Source of the DNA: CALITV01 sp964415795
GTDB lineage: Bacteria; UBP6; UBA1177; JAKLFG01
Direction: 5' to 3'
NCBI GenBank assembly: GCA_964415795.1
Contig: CAYQBN010000003.1
Coordinates: 1 to 64,000 of the forward strand
Length of the DNA stretch: 64,000 nucleotides
Numbering within the stretch: the stretch's first letter is position 1; the number at the start of each line of letters is the position of its first letter. The position numbers and the translations under genes are program-made. Below are positions 34,565 through 42,608 of this stretch, piece after piece. Under the pieces are notes generated by a model. That model saw nothing but the letters and a program-made list of their open reading frames with translations. It was not told the origin of the DNA and did not search any database.

Positions 34565-36538
34565 TCAGGTGCTTGTCGGTGTATAGCGCGTCACCCGATT
34601 CCGTCCTTGTTCTTTGGAGCGATAGAGCGCTTCATCGGCCGATTTTACGAGATCGGCGGCGTTCCTCACCGGATCGGGATAAGCCGAGACGCCGAAACTC
34701 GAGGTGATCGTCAGCTGATTCCCATCGGCGGGGACCACGGCTCCTTGAACGATCTCTCGTATCTTTTCGGCGACCGTCACCGCGCCATCTGCGGTGGTAT
34801 TGTGGAGGAGCACGATGAACTCCTCGCCGCCGTAGCGCGCCGCGACATCCACCTTGCGGATGGACTTCTTGAGCACCCGTGCGATGAACCGTATGACATC
34901 GTCGCCCGCTTTGTGACCGTAGCGGTCGTTCACCTTCTTGAAGTGGTCTATGTCAAGCATGATGACGGCAAGAGAGTTGCCCAAGCGGCCGGCCTCGTTC
35001 ACCATGTGCTCGATGCGCTCTTGGAGATACCGCCGGTTGTATAGGCCGGTGAGCGCATCGATGTTCGAAAGGTTCTGTACCGTTTCGTACATTTCGATGT
35101 TGTTGAGCGCAGAAGAGAGGATCCGGCAGAAGAGCGAGAGGTCGGCCTTGGTCTGGGGCTCGATGCCTTTCTCGGGCGGAAGGAATACTGACAGCGTCCC
35201 TTGAGGCGTTTCTTTATGTTGTAGGAGAAAACTTGCCATCAGGTCGTAGCGGTTGAGTTCGGCGAAGGCAGCGTCGGGGAAGAGAAGGTTGTCGCTTCGC
35301 CGTTTGTGGATGTCGCGCATCTCCACGATCTTTCCCATCTTTCCGTCGAGCATGAGGCGCGGGATCGAAGAGGGGTCGTGAATCTCGTCGCTTACTGCCG
35401 GAACGACATCGTCGAGCGAGAATATTCCCGGTTCTCCGGCGGGCGGGCGATAGAGCAGGCCGCGGTGTTCTCCGTCGCGCCGTTCGGTCACCAGCACCGC
35501 CGCGGCGTCGGGGACGAAATTGAACACCGCCCATGCGGAAGCGTTGAAGAGGCGGTCGCGGTTGAAGGAATCGAGTATCTCGCGGGCGCCGCGGAAGAGC
35601 CGTTCCTGCCGTTTCCTTTCGGAAAGTATGCGCTCGAAGGTCGCCGCCATGCGCAAGAGTAAAAGGATGTCGTCTTTGAGAGGCTGGAGAAGATCGACGA
35701 GTATCTGTTTGTCGCCGTCGAAATGGCAATCGGCCACGATAACATAGTCGGGAGAGGTCGAGAGCTCATCGGGGCCGAAGAGGTTGACGGGAAGATAGAC
35801 CCTCTTGTTGAACTCGGGCATGAGGGGCAGATGTTCCTTTTCATCGAGAAGGGCGGTGCAGGGTATCGGCTGGCGATTTTTCACGGTAAGGAGAAGGAGG
35901 CCGGTGAGGCGAAACGAAGAGCCGCTTCCGATGAGCGTTCCTTCCTCGCCCTGTATCTCGACGACCTTGAGGGAAAGGGAGGTGTCTCGCCACCGGGTAA
36001 GTCTTCCGGTGTAGGTGAGAAGAGGAAGGTAAGGGTCCTCGATGGCGAACCGGGTTGTCTCTCCTCGCCGCTCTTGCCCCGAAGAGTGGGAATGTTCTTC
36101 GCGGAAGCGGCGGAAGAGGTCCTCGCGGCCGATCAGGTAGACCACCGCTACGGTAATGACGAACAGGGTAATGAGCGTGAAGTCCTGTATGTCCATCGCG
36201 CGCGCCGGAGCTCCGAGGGCGACGAGAGAAAGTGCAGCATACCAGAGGTAATGAGCGGAACGCCAGCGGGAGACGAGCGGAAGTGCGGCGAAGAGGAGTG
36301 CGACCATCGGCGCGCGGTTCCCCCATGTGAAAAGTCCCGAGACATACACCGCCGTCGCAAGGAGCGCCGGTAACGCTGGCGGCACGCGCTCGATCAAAAA
36401 GAGGTATAGTTGGAACGCGATGAATATACCCCACACCACTATCTGAGCGGCCAACGAGTGGCGGAAAAAGTGCGAAAGCACGATGAAGAGCGCGGGAGAC
36501 GCGTAGAGAAAGGGTAGCGATCTAATGATGCGGGTCAT
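34565..36538 (-). CDS. Diguanylate cyclase with membrane and GAF-like sensory regions
   Basis: A 657-residue signalling protein. Five or six membrane helices occupy roughly residues 8-150; a beta-rich segment (about 165-270) and a GAF-like domain (about 290-480) follow; the GGDEF domain is C-terminal (about 490-650). Its active site YGGEEF is intact, and RKVD lies five residues before it, matching the RxxD inhibitory site for feedback by c-di-GMP. Metal-binding Asp in LAVIMLDIDHFKKVNDRYGHKAGDD is present. So it should make c-di-GMP in response to an unknown signal. The start at ATG 36538 overlaps the divIC-like gene by 17 bases and has no clear ribosome site. Confidence 0.93.
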   Translation of the reverse strand: MTRIIRSLPFLYASPALFIVLSHFFRHSLAAQIVVWGIFIAFQLYLFLIERVPPALPALLATAVYVSGLFTWGNRAPMVALLFAALPLVSRWRSAHYLWYAALSLVALGAPARAMDIQDFTLITLFVITVAVVYLIGREDLFRRFREEHSHSSGQERRGETTRFAIEDPYLPLLTYTGRLTRWRDTSLSLKVVEIQGEEGTLIGSGSSFRLTGLLLLTVKNRQPIPCTALLDEKEHLPLMPEFNKRVYLPVNLFGPDELSTSPDYVIVADCHFDGDKQILVDLLQPLKDDILLLLRMAATFERILSERKRQERLFRGAREILDSFNRDRLFNASAWAVFNFVPDAAAVLVTERRDGEHRGLLYRPPAGEPGIFSLDDVVPAVSDEIHDPSSIPRLMLDGKMGKIVEMRDIHKRRSDNLLFPDAAFAELNRYDLMASFLLQHKETPQGTLSVFLPPEKGIEPQTKADLSLFCRILSSALNNIEMYETVQNLSNIDALTGLYNRRYLQERIEHMVNEAGRLGNSLAVIMLDIDHFKKVNDRYGHKAGDDVIRFIARVLKKSIRKVDVAARYGGEEFIVLLHNTTADGAVTVAEKIREIVQGAVVPADGNQLTITSSFGVSAYPDPVRNAADLVKSADEALYRSKEQGRNRVTRYTPTST

Positions 36539-36800
36539 GTACGATATACTGGTCAGGTCGTAACAAGCGATATTTTTCAAACAGCAGCCTTTCCATGACG
36601 CGGCGGTCGCTCTTGAGGCGCTGGATGCGTTCTTCGAGGTCCTTTCTTCGTTGTTCGGCGGCGGTGCATTCGCTGGAAAGCCGTTCGATAGCGGCGCGAT
36701 TGCGGCGGATGTCACGATGCACTTGGTATATGTCCACTAGAAGAAGGATGGCGACGATCGCGCAAAGCGCGAGCGAGACGAACAACGGCGCGCGATTCAT
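36522..36800 (-). CDS. DivIC/FtsB-like septum formation initiator
   Basis: A 92-residue bitopic protein: short N-terminus, one membrane helix (about 6-24) and a coiled coil rich in Arg/Glu (HRDIRRNRAAIERLSSECTAAEQRRKDLEERIQRLKSD) ending in the DivIC-type tail FEKYRLLRPDQYIV. Members of this family are part of the division complex with FtsL/FtsQ. ATGA overlap with the ExbD gene upstream suggests coupled translation. The family assignment is based on size, topology and tail motif. Confidence 0.8.
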   Translation of the reverse strand: MNRAPLFVSLALCAIVAILLLVDIYQVHRDIRRNRAAIERLSSECTAAEQRRKDLEERIQRLKSDRRVMERLLFEKYRLLRPDQYIVHDPHH

Positions 36801-37213
36801 TTCTTGCTCCGCGTGGCGATGGCGACATTCTTGAACCCGAGTCCCTTCACGGTGTCGAGAACGAGGGCGACGCGGCCGTAGGCGGTAGCGGTGTCGCCTT
36901 TCACGACGACGAGGTGCCGCTCACGGTCGGCAGACTCGATGGACGAAAGGAATTCTCTTAGTCCTTCGGGAGCCACCTCGACATCGTTCACGCGCAAGGG
37001 ACCTTCGAGCGGAACGGCGATCTCGATCCGGCGCGTGTGCTCGATCGGCACGCCTGCGGTCGCTTCGGGAAGATTGACCTTGATGCCCGACTCGTGAAGG
37101 AACGAACTGGTGAGCGAGAAAAAGATGAGGAGGGTGAAGAGGACATCGACGAGCGGCGCCACATCTATCACGAAGTCGGTGTGAGCGCTTGGGCGTCTGA
37201 TACGGATGTCCAC
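36797..37213 (-). CDS. ExbD/TolR-family protein
   Basis: A 138-residue bitopic inner-membrane protein with the proton-path Asp in the membrane helix: FVIDVAPLVDVLFTLLIFFSLTSSF, where D of PLVDV is the conserved residue. The periplasmic part (VNLPEATAGVPIEH, VVKGDTATAYGRVALVLDTVKGLGFKNVAIATR) is the family's dimer domain. ExbD/TolR works with a MotA/ExbB/TolQ channel subunit to energise outer-membrane processes, but none is encoded in the window, so its partner must be elsewhere. Three bases after miaB. Confidence 0.93.
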   Translation of the reverse strand: MDIRIRRPSAHTDFVIDVAPLVDVLFTLLIFFSLTSSFLHESGIKVNLPEATAGVPIEHTRRIEIAVPLEGPLRVNDVEVAPEGLREFLSSIESADRERHLVVVKGDTATAYGRVALVLDTVKGLGFKNVAIATRSKK

Positions 37214-37216
37214 CGG

Positions 37217-38527
37217 TTAGTCTCCCTTCGTTCCGCGGAGGGTGTTTTCGAGCACCTCGGTCACCGTGACGGGCATGATAGATCCGACATCGTCGCTGTC
37301 GCTTCCGCGTATGTGGACGATCTGATTGTGTTCGCTCCGTCCCATCATGGTGTCGCCGCTCGGGCTTTTCCCCTCGACGAGCACAAGCACCCTTCTGCCG
37401 AGAAAACGTTGCCGGGTGGTGACCATCGCCGCTTTCTGCATGGTAAGAAGACGGTTGAGCCGGTCAAGTTTTTCCTCCTGCGGGAGGGTTTCCGGCATCT
37501 CCGCCGCCCGGGTTCCCGGTCGGGAAGAATAGGCGAACGCGAAGAGCGTGTCGTAGCGTACCCGTTCAATGAGGTGAAGGGTGGCGGCGAAGTCTTCCTC
37601 GGTTTCGCCGGGGAACCCGACGATGAAGTCGCCCGACAGCGAAATGTCGGGACAGAAATGGCGGGCGAGCGTGATGCGGTCGAGATACTCACCGGCGGTA
37701 TAGCCGCGTCCCATCGCTGCGAGGATGCGATCGCTTCCCGCTTGGGCTGGCAGGTGGAGGTAAGGCATGAGTGTCGGTATCTCGGCGAACGCGCGCGCCA
37801 AACGCTCGGTGAAGTCACGGGGATGACTCGTCACAAAGCGAATGCGGTCGAGTCGCGGGATGGTGGCGATGCTGTGGAGAAGGTCAGTAAAGTCGGCGCC
37901 GTTTTTCGGGTCCCGGTAGCTATTCACATTCTGACCGAGGAGCGTTACCTCGCGGATGCCGCGCTTGGTTAGCACCTCGATTTCCTTTACGATCTCGTCG
38001 GTGCTCCGACTCACCTCGGGACCTCGGACGGAGGGGACGATGCAGTAGGTGCAGTAATTGTTACACCCGTGCATCACCGTGACAAAGGCAGAGCAAGAAC
38101 CTCGCCAAAGGTTGTCGTATTCAGGTGGGAAGAGTTCGGTCTCGGCGAGTGCCGCCGGATCGGTACGAATGATCGGAGTACTGTCCGATTCGGCGGCGGA
38201 AGGGATGACCGCCTCGCATCCGGGCCCGAAGACCCCTGCAATGTACGGGGCTCGTTTCACTATCTCTTCCCCCAACTGCTGCGCAACGCATCCCATGACA
38301 AAGATGCGCATTTTTCCTCGTTCGGCCTGTTTCAGGAAGCGCCCCGCGAAACTGAAGACCTTTTCCATCGGCTTTTCGCGTACCGAACAGGTGTTGATGA
38401 TAAGAAGATCGGCCTTCTCCGGGGTGTCCACTACCTCCCAGCCGCGCGCTGAAAGTAATCCCGCGACCCGCTCCGAATCGTAGCGGTTCATCTGACAACC
38501 GAAGGTGTGTATGTGAAAGCGACGCAT
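37217..38527 (-). CDS. miaB: tRNA-2-methylthio-N6-dimethylallyladenosine synthase MiaB
   Basis: Radical-SAM methylthiotransferase converting i6A37 to ms2i6A37 in tRNA; the i6A is made by MiaA encoded at 642-1523. The N-terminal domain binds one FeS cluster through TFGCQMN, INTCSVRE and GCVAQQ; the radical-SAM motif HGCNNYCTYCIVPSVRG holds the second; a TRAM domain closes the protein. The 436-residue length is normal. The ATG at 38527 is preferred to 38548: the conserved MRRFHIHTFGCQMN starts there, GAGG precedes it, and the predicted promoter would leave a 2-base leader for the longer form. First gene of the 15-gene run. Confidence 0.96.
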   Translation of the reverse strand: MRRFHIHTFGCQMNRYDSERVAGLLSARGWEVVDTPEKADLLIINTCSVREKPMEKVFSFAGRFLKQAERGKMRIFVMGCVAQQLGEEIVKRAPYIAGVFGPGCEAVIPSAAESDSTPIIRTDPAALAETELFPPEYDNLWRGSCSAFVTVMHGCNNYCTYCIVPSVRGPEVSRSTDEIVKEIEVLTKRGIREVTLLGQNVNSYRDPKNGADFTDLLHSIATIPRLDRIRFVTSHPRDFTERLARAFAEIPTLMPYLHLPAQAGSDRILAAMGRGYTAGEYLDRITLARHFCPDISLSGDFIVGFPGETEEDFAATLHLIERVRYDTLFAFAYSSRPGTRAAEMPETLPQEEKLDRLNRLLTMQKAAMVTTRQRFLGRRVLVLVEGKSPSGDTMMGRSEHNQIVHIRGSDSDDVGSIMPVTVTEVLENTLRGTKGD

Positions 38528-38556
38528 GCGCTCCTCGTTCCGTCTCATCAGGCGAG

Positions 38557-38584
38557 ACTATAGCGAAACAAATGGATAAAGCAA
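38557..38584 (-). promoter_or_regulatory. Predicted sigma70 promoter upstream of miaB and the 15-gene run
   Basis: On the minus strand TTGCTT (38579-38584), 16-base spacer, TATAGT (38557-38562). Transcription would begin near 38550. It is the only evident promoter between the S9 peptidase gene and nadD, although internal promoters cannot be excluded. Confidence 0.5.
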
Positions 38585-38623
38585 TCGTGAGGCAATGTCT
38601 CTCTTAGAAAGGACGGGAATCCT

Positions 38624-40612
38624 TCACTTCTCCTGCGCGGTGGTGCCGGGTATCTTTTCGGGGTAGGGTTCGGCACGGCCGCCGAGGTGTCGGGCGAGGA
38701 ATTGTTCGGCGCGGGCGAAGAAGTCCATGCGGTTCTCGGGGCGCGCAAAGCCGTGGCCTTCGTCGGGGTAGAGGATGTAAGTGACGGGGATGTTCTTCGC
38801 GCGCATCGCGGCGACGATCTGGTCCGATTCGCTCACTTTGACGCGTGGGTCGTTCTGGCCTTGGCCGATCATGAGCGGCGCACGGATCTTCTCGACATGG
38901 AAGAGAGGAGAGATCTTTTCGTTGAACTCGGCGTCGTTCTCGACATCGCCAATGCGCCGGAGCATCTGCATCTTAAATGGCTTCCAGTAGGGTGGTATCG
39001 TCGCCATGAGCGTCTGGATGTTCGATGGGCCGACGATGTCCACGCCACAGGCGTAGAGCTCCGGGGTGAAGGTAAGTCCGGCGAGGGTCGCGTAGCCGCC
39101 GTAGGATCCGCCGAATATCGCTATCTTTTTCGGGTCGGCGATCCCTTCTTTGACCACCCACTGGACCGCGTCGGTGAGATCGTTCTGCATTGAGCCCACG
39201 CCCCACTGGCCGTTTCCGGCATTCACGAAGTCCTTGCCGAAGCCGGTCGAACCGCGGTAGTTCACCTGCAGGACGGCATAGCCGCGGTTGGCGAACCACT
39301 GTGCCGCCGCGTTGTAGCCCCACTCGTCGCGGGCCCACGGTCCTCCGTGGACATAGAGGACGAGGGGAAGCTTCTTTGGTTCGATACCGACGGGCAAGGT
39401 AAGATAACTCGGCAGTTCGAGCCCGTCACGCGCCGTGATGATGACCGGTTTCATCGGGGCGAGGGTGTATTTCTCGAGTTTTGGCTGGTGGGTGAAAAGG
39501 AACTCGGCTTTTTTAGTCTCTCGGTCGTAGAGATAGAACGAGTAGGGGGCCTGATCGAGTTCGTAGCCGACGATCCACTTTTTGTCGGCGCGATCGCGAC
39601 CGACGATGAAAAGGTCGCCATCCCTGATCGGCTCGAGCACGTTGAGATCGGCCTTCACGGCAGGGTCAAACACCTGCCACTCCTCGCGGAGATAGGTGAA
39701 TTGGACCGCCTGTACGGCGTTCGTCTCGGGATGGAGCATGATGCCGCCAACATCGGCTTTAGGATGGTGCGCAATAAGGCGTATCTCCCTGTTTTCGATC
39801 GGATCGTATTCGACGAGCCGCGTCGTGTTGCTTCCGACCGAGGTCTCGAGAAGGATCGTCCGGTTGTTCTCGGTGAAGTCTATGACCGCGCCTTCTTCGC
39901 CGAAAGGGATCGTCATGAAGTCGCGCCACGGGGCTTCTTTGTTTTCGCGGATCCGCAGTATCGTATCGGCCGTTTCTAAATTCGAGGCGACCGCTGCTCG
40001 GATAATGAAATTGCGGTCAGCAACCCACCCCTCGATATCGCCCGGATTCTCGGTATCGAGTGTGAGTTCCCCGGTGACGAGGTTGAGCCGATAGAGGTCG
40101 AAGACATGGGGATCGCGTTTGTTAAGCCCGATGTAGATTTCATCGGGGAAATGGCGGTCGCTGATGATGTGGGCCGCCTTGACGCCCGGGAACGGGGTGA
40201 GGTCGCGGGTCTCGAGTGTGTCGAGGTTCACCGCGTAGAGGTGGTAGTTCTCGTCGCCGTTCTGATCCTGCAGATAGACAATGTAACGGTCGTTCCACGC
40301 CCAGCCGTAGATACGGATGCCGCGGTATTCGTCCTTGGTGACCATACGGTCATCCTCTTTCCCGATGGTCCGGACCCACACATTGAGCACATTCTTGTCG
40401 GGACTGGGGGCGAGGTAGGAAAGGCGGGTTCCGTCGGGCGAGATGCGGACGGCGGTCTTGACGGGGTTGCCGAAGAGCACCTCTCGCGGGATGAGCGGGG
40501 ACAGATTCTTGAAACGGGGATCCATGGTTGTCGTTCCTCCTTTCTCTGTGGATGGCGTTGCGCACGAGACAACAAGAGAGATGAGCACTCCGAGTATGAG
40601 GGCGATGCGCAT
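38624..40612 (-). CDS. S9 family serine peptidase (prolyl oligopeptidase type), lipoprotein
   Basis: A 662-residue enzyme: lipobox VVS-C near residue 17, an N-terminal beta-propeller (about 30-390; SPDGTRLSYLAPSPD, YGWAWNDRYIVYLQDQNGD), and a C-terminal alpha/beta-hydrolase domain. The catalytic triad is S503 in GGSYGG, D588 in GQNDPRVK and H620 in DEGHGF. Relatives are dipeptidyl- or acyl-aminoacyl-peptidases cutting short peptides, here probably in the periplasm or at the surface. ATG 40612 follows AAAGGAGG and begins the signal sequence. Single gene; the upstream neighbour is divergent. Confidence 0.94.
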   Translation of the reverse strand: MRIALILGVLISLVVSCATPSTEKGGTTTMDPRFKNLSPLIPREVLFGNPVKTAVRISPDGTRLSYLAPSPDKNVLNVWVRTIGKEDDRMVTKDEYRGIRIYGWAWNDRYIVYLQDQNGDENYHLYAVNLDTLETRDLTPFPGVKAAHIISDRHFPDEIYIGLNKRDPHVFDLYRLNLVTGELTLDTENPGDIEGWVADRNFIIRAAVASNLETADTILRIRENKEAPWRDFMTIPFGEEGAVIDFTENNRTILLETSVGSNTTRLVEYDPIENREIRLIAHHPKADVGGIMLHPETNAVQAVQFTYLREEWQVFDPAVKADLNVLEPIRDGDLFIVGRDRADKKWIVGYELDQAPYSFYLYDRETKKAEFLFTHQPKLEKYTLAPMKPVIITARDGLELPSYLTLPVGIEPKKLPLVLYVHGGPWARDEWGYNAAAQWFANRGYAVLQVNYRGSTGFGKDFVNAGNGQWGVGSMQNDLTDAVQWVVKEGIADPKKIAIFGGSYGGYATLAGLTFTPELYACGVDIVGPSNIQTLMATIPPYWKPFKMQMLRRIGDVENDAEFNEKISPLFHVEKIRAPLMIGQGQNDPRVKVSESDQIVAAMRAKNIPVTYILYPDEGHGFARPENRMDFFARAEQFLARHLGGRAEPYPEKIPGTTAQEK

Positions 40613-40691
40613 GGAAAGCCTCCTTTCTCTGGTCCGAGGCACTGTAGCCCGAATCCGGCGATATTGCAACAAAGAAGGTGTCATTGACCGG

Positions 40692-40721
40692 TTGACATCC
40701 CATCGTCTCTTCCTATATGAT
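40692..40721 (+). promoter_or_regulatory. Predicted sigma70 promoter for the NrdD-tail-like gene
   Basis: TTGACA 40692-40697, 18-base spacer, TATGAT 40716-40721. The predicted start of transcription near 40728 lies downstream of an ATG at 40717, ruling that codon out as the translational start. Confidence 0.6.
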
Positions 40722-40752
40722 AATTCCGACATGGTCATTGAGGGAGTATGTG

Positions 40753-40974
40753 GTGGACGAAGCGGCTCGAAAAGAACTGCAAGAGGAAGATTTGCCGAAA
40801 CGCTGTAGCGCACGGTGCGAGGTATGGAGCCGTATCGTCGGGTACTACCGGCCGCTGAGCGACTGGAACCGCGGGAAACGGCACGAGTTCTCTCTGCGTA
40901 GAATGGTGCGCGTAGACGATCGGACCGTAGAACGCATTCCCGAATCTCATAAAAGTAGCGATTGCGCCGAGTAG
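40753..40974 (+). CDS. Short stand-alone protein resembling the NrdD C-terminal region
   Basis: A 73-residue protein whose centre, CEVWSRIVGYYRPLSDWNRGKRHEF, matches the conserved C-terminal block of anaerobic ribonucleotide reductase (consensus CEVYSRVxGYxRPVxxWNxGKxxEF). The catalytic barrel and the glycyl-radical motif are absent, and no nrdD or nrdG is in the window. Such short proteins exist in other genomes, usually labelled as anaerobic reductase, but their role is unclear. The GTG at 40753 is preferred: AGGGAG ends six bases upstream and the promoter rules out the ATG at 40717. It lies 9 bases before a membrane-protein gene. Confidence 0.72.
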   Translation: MDEAARKELQEEDLPKRCSARCEVWSRIVGYYRPLSDWNRGKRHEFSLRRMVRVDDRTVERIPESHKSSDCAE

Positions 40975-40983
40975 CGGTCCTTC

Positions 40984-41811
40984 ATGGTCTTCTCTCGTCG
41001 CTCGCTTCTCATTTTTTCTGGTCGGGTCCTCGCCTTTCTCGGCATCGCCGCCTTTTTCTGGGCGCCGATGATTTTCTTCTACCGCGTCCGCGCTGAATTG
41101 TGGGGCGGCGACTGGTGGCTTCGCATAGACTGGCTGCTCGTCGGCGTCTTCTTCTTCATGACGACGGTGAGCGTGTTCACCGTAGATATACGCCGCGACC
41201 TCGTCATCATCCTCATCGCTGCCGTTGGCGGACTCTGCATCGAAGGGTGGGGGACCCAGACGAACCTCTGGCACTACTATACGAGGGAACGGCCGCCGCT
41301 CTGGATCATTCCCGCGTGGGCGACCTCGACCTTTACCGTTGATTCGCTGGTGCGGATGATGGCGCCCCGTCTTGTTCGCGTGGTGCCGGAGCGCGTCTTC
41401 AGGGGGGCGGCGTTGGTGCTTTTCGTTCTTTTCCTCGTGCTCATGGTACTCTTCGTTCGTCCGTTCTTCCGCTACCCGACCACCATCGCGGCCTTTGCCG
41501 TCGTCACCTTTGTCATTCTCTCGGTTTTCAAAGGGACCTGCGATCGGCGGATCGCCGTGCTCTTCTTCGTGTCTGGCTCGATGCTTGGGTGGTTCCTCGA
41601 ACTCTGGGGAACGACGCGTCACTGTTGGATCTATTACACTCGTGAGACGCCGCCCTTTTTCGCCGTGCTCTCGCACGGGCTCGCTTCGGCGACCTTCTGG
41701 AGGGCGCACCTCATCGTTGACGAGGTTATCCGACGTTTTTTCCCGTCGTATCAGGGGCACTGGAGCCGCGCGCTTTTCGGCGAGCCGCGATCAGGACATA
41801 CACCCCGATAG
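40984..41811 (+). CDS. Multi-pass membrane protein with internal duplication
   Basis: A 275-residue protein with about seven hydrophobic segments. A motif occurs twice: E-GWGTQTNLWHYYTRERPP around residues 81-99 and E-LWGTTRHCWIYYTRETPP around residues 202-220, each after two hydrophobic segments, pointing to an ancient tandem duplication with conserved Trp, Tyr and Arg/Glu. I do not recognise the family, though similar 'WGT..W.YYT.E.PP' proteins occur in delta-proteobacterial genomes in my memory. The ribosome site is weak; it may be translated after the NrdD-tail-like gene 9 bases upstream. The 3' end overlaps the convergent Lgt-like gene by 86 bases. Confidence 0.85.
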   Translation: MVFSRRSLLIFSGRVLAFLGIAAFFWAPMIFFYRVRAELWGGDWWLRIDWLLVGVFFFMTTVSVFTVDIRRDLVIILIAAVGGLCIEGWGTQTNLWHYYTRERPPLWIIPAWATSTFTVDSLVRMMAPRLVRVVPERVFRGAALVLFVLFLVLMVLFVRPFFRYPTTIAAFAVVTFVILSVFKGTCDRRIAVLFFVSGSMLGWFLELWGTTRHCWIYYTRETPPFFAVLSHGLASATFWRAHLIVDEVIRRFFPSYQGHWSRALFGEPRSGHTPR

Positions 41812-42598
41812 CGACGACCGCTGTCTCAACGATCTGGCCTCCGGTAAGCCAAAAGAGGATCTTCGATTCTTGGCGGACGAATTCTATGAGAAAGTTCGCC
41901 GTTCCGTAGCCGATGAGGCTCCAGCCGACGATATCGTCTTGTGACATGCCCCGCCGGCGAAGGATGACGAGTACGATGAAGAGCAGCAGCATCGATGCGG
42001 AAATGTAGAGTTGGACCGGGTGGAGCGCCGGTGAAGGTGCATAGCGCGATACAATGTTTTTCTTGGTGTAATGATAGAACGAGGCATAACTGCCGGGAGG
42101 AAAAACAACACCAATCGGAAGGTCGGTCGGCTTCCCGAAACAGCATCCGTCGGAAAAACACCCGAGGCGGATAATGGCGGCAAAGAGCGGAAAGGGGTAG
42201 ACAAAAGGGTACAGAAACCGACGCCATGATTTGTGGATGAAGAGAAGGATGAGAGAAAGGGTGAAGATGCCGGCAGTTATCGAGAAACCTTTGAAAGCGA
42301 ATTTGAAGAAACGCACAAACCCTTCAGGGGTATATATCTCGTGAAAGAGTTTACCGACCCCTCGCGAGTAGTTGAACAGTTGCCCATGTACCGCCGTCTG
42401 GATGATGAGGATGAGAAGCGGGATGGCGACTGCCCCTACGAACGAGAAGAAGACGATCTTGAACAGCGTCCAGAAGTTCTTCTTGAACTCTATCTCGCGG
42501 GTGGTGAGCCAGATCCAGACGGCGAATCCGCTCCACATGAAGACATTGTAGCCGATACCCCCGATGTAAGGGTCGCGAAGGGTAAGCCAGTCGAGCAT
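41726..42598 (-). CDS. Lgt-like (prolipoprotein diacylglyceryl transferase family) membrane protein
   Basis: A 290-residue multi-pass protein. Conserved Lgt elements are visible: RLGCFSDGCCFG (family RxGNFxNGExxG, with the essential Arg), ALHPVQLYISA (HPxQLYE) and GYGTANFLIEFVRQ (with the second essential Arg). The HGGL-type motif with its His is not seen; GFSITAGI sits in that position. So it may be a divergent paralogue rather than the housekeeping transferase, which attaches diacylglycerol to lipoprotein Cys. It lies 10 bases after the MCE gene, as last gene of an Mla-type operon. ATG 42598. Confidence 0.82.
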   Translation of the reverse strand: MLDWLTLRDPYIGGIGYNVFMWSGFAVWIWLTTREIEFKKNFWTLFKIVFFSFVGAVAIPLLILIIQTAVHGQLFNYSRGVGKLFHEIYTPEGFVRFFKFAFKGFSITAGIFTLSLILLFIHKSWRRFLYPFVYPFPLFAAIIRLGCFSDGCCFGKPTDLPIGVVFPPGSYASFYHYTKKNIVSRYAPSPALHPVQLYISASMLLLFIVLVILRRRGMSQDDIVGWSLIGYGTANFLIEFVRQESKILFWLTGGQIVETAVVAIGVYVLIAARRKARGSSAPDTTGKNVG

Positions 42599-42608
42599 GA
42601 TCGGCGCC

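Noticed and set aside
40735..41760. 341-codon minus-strand frame opposite the duplicated membrane protein
   Set aside because: The translation is a low-complexity string of Arg, Glu and His without hydrophobic core, while the plus strand has a typical membrane protein with internal conservation.
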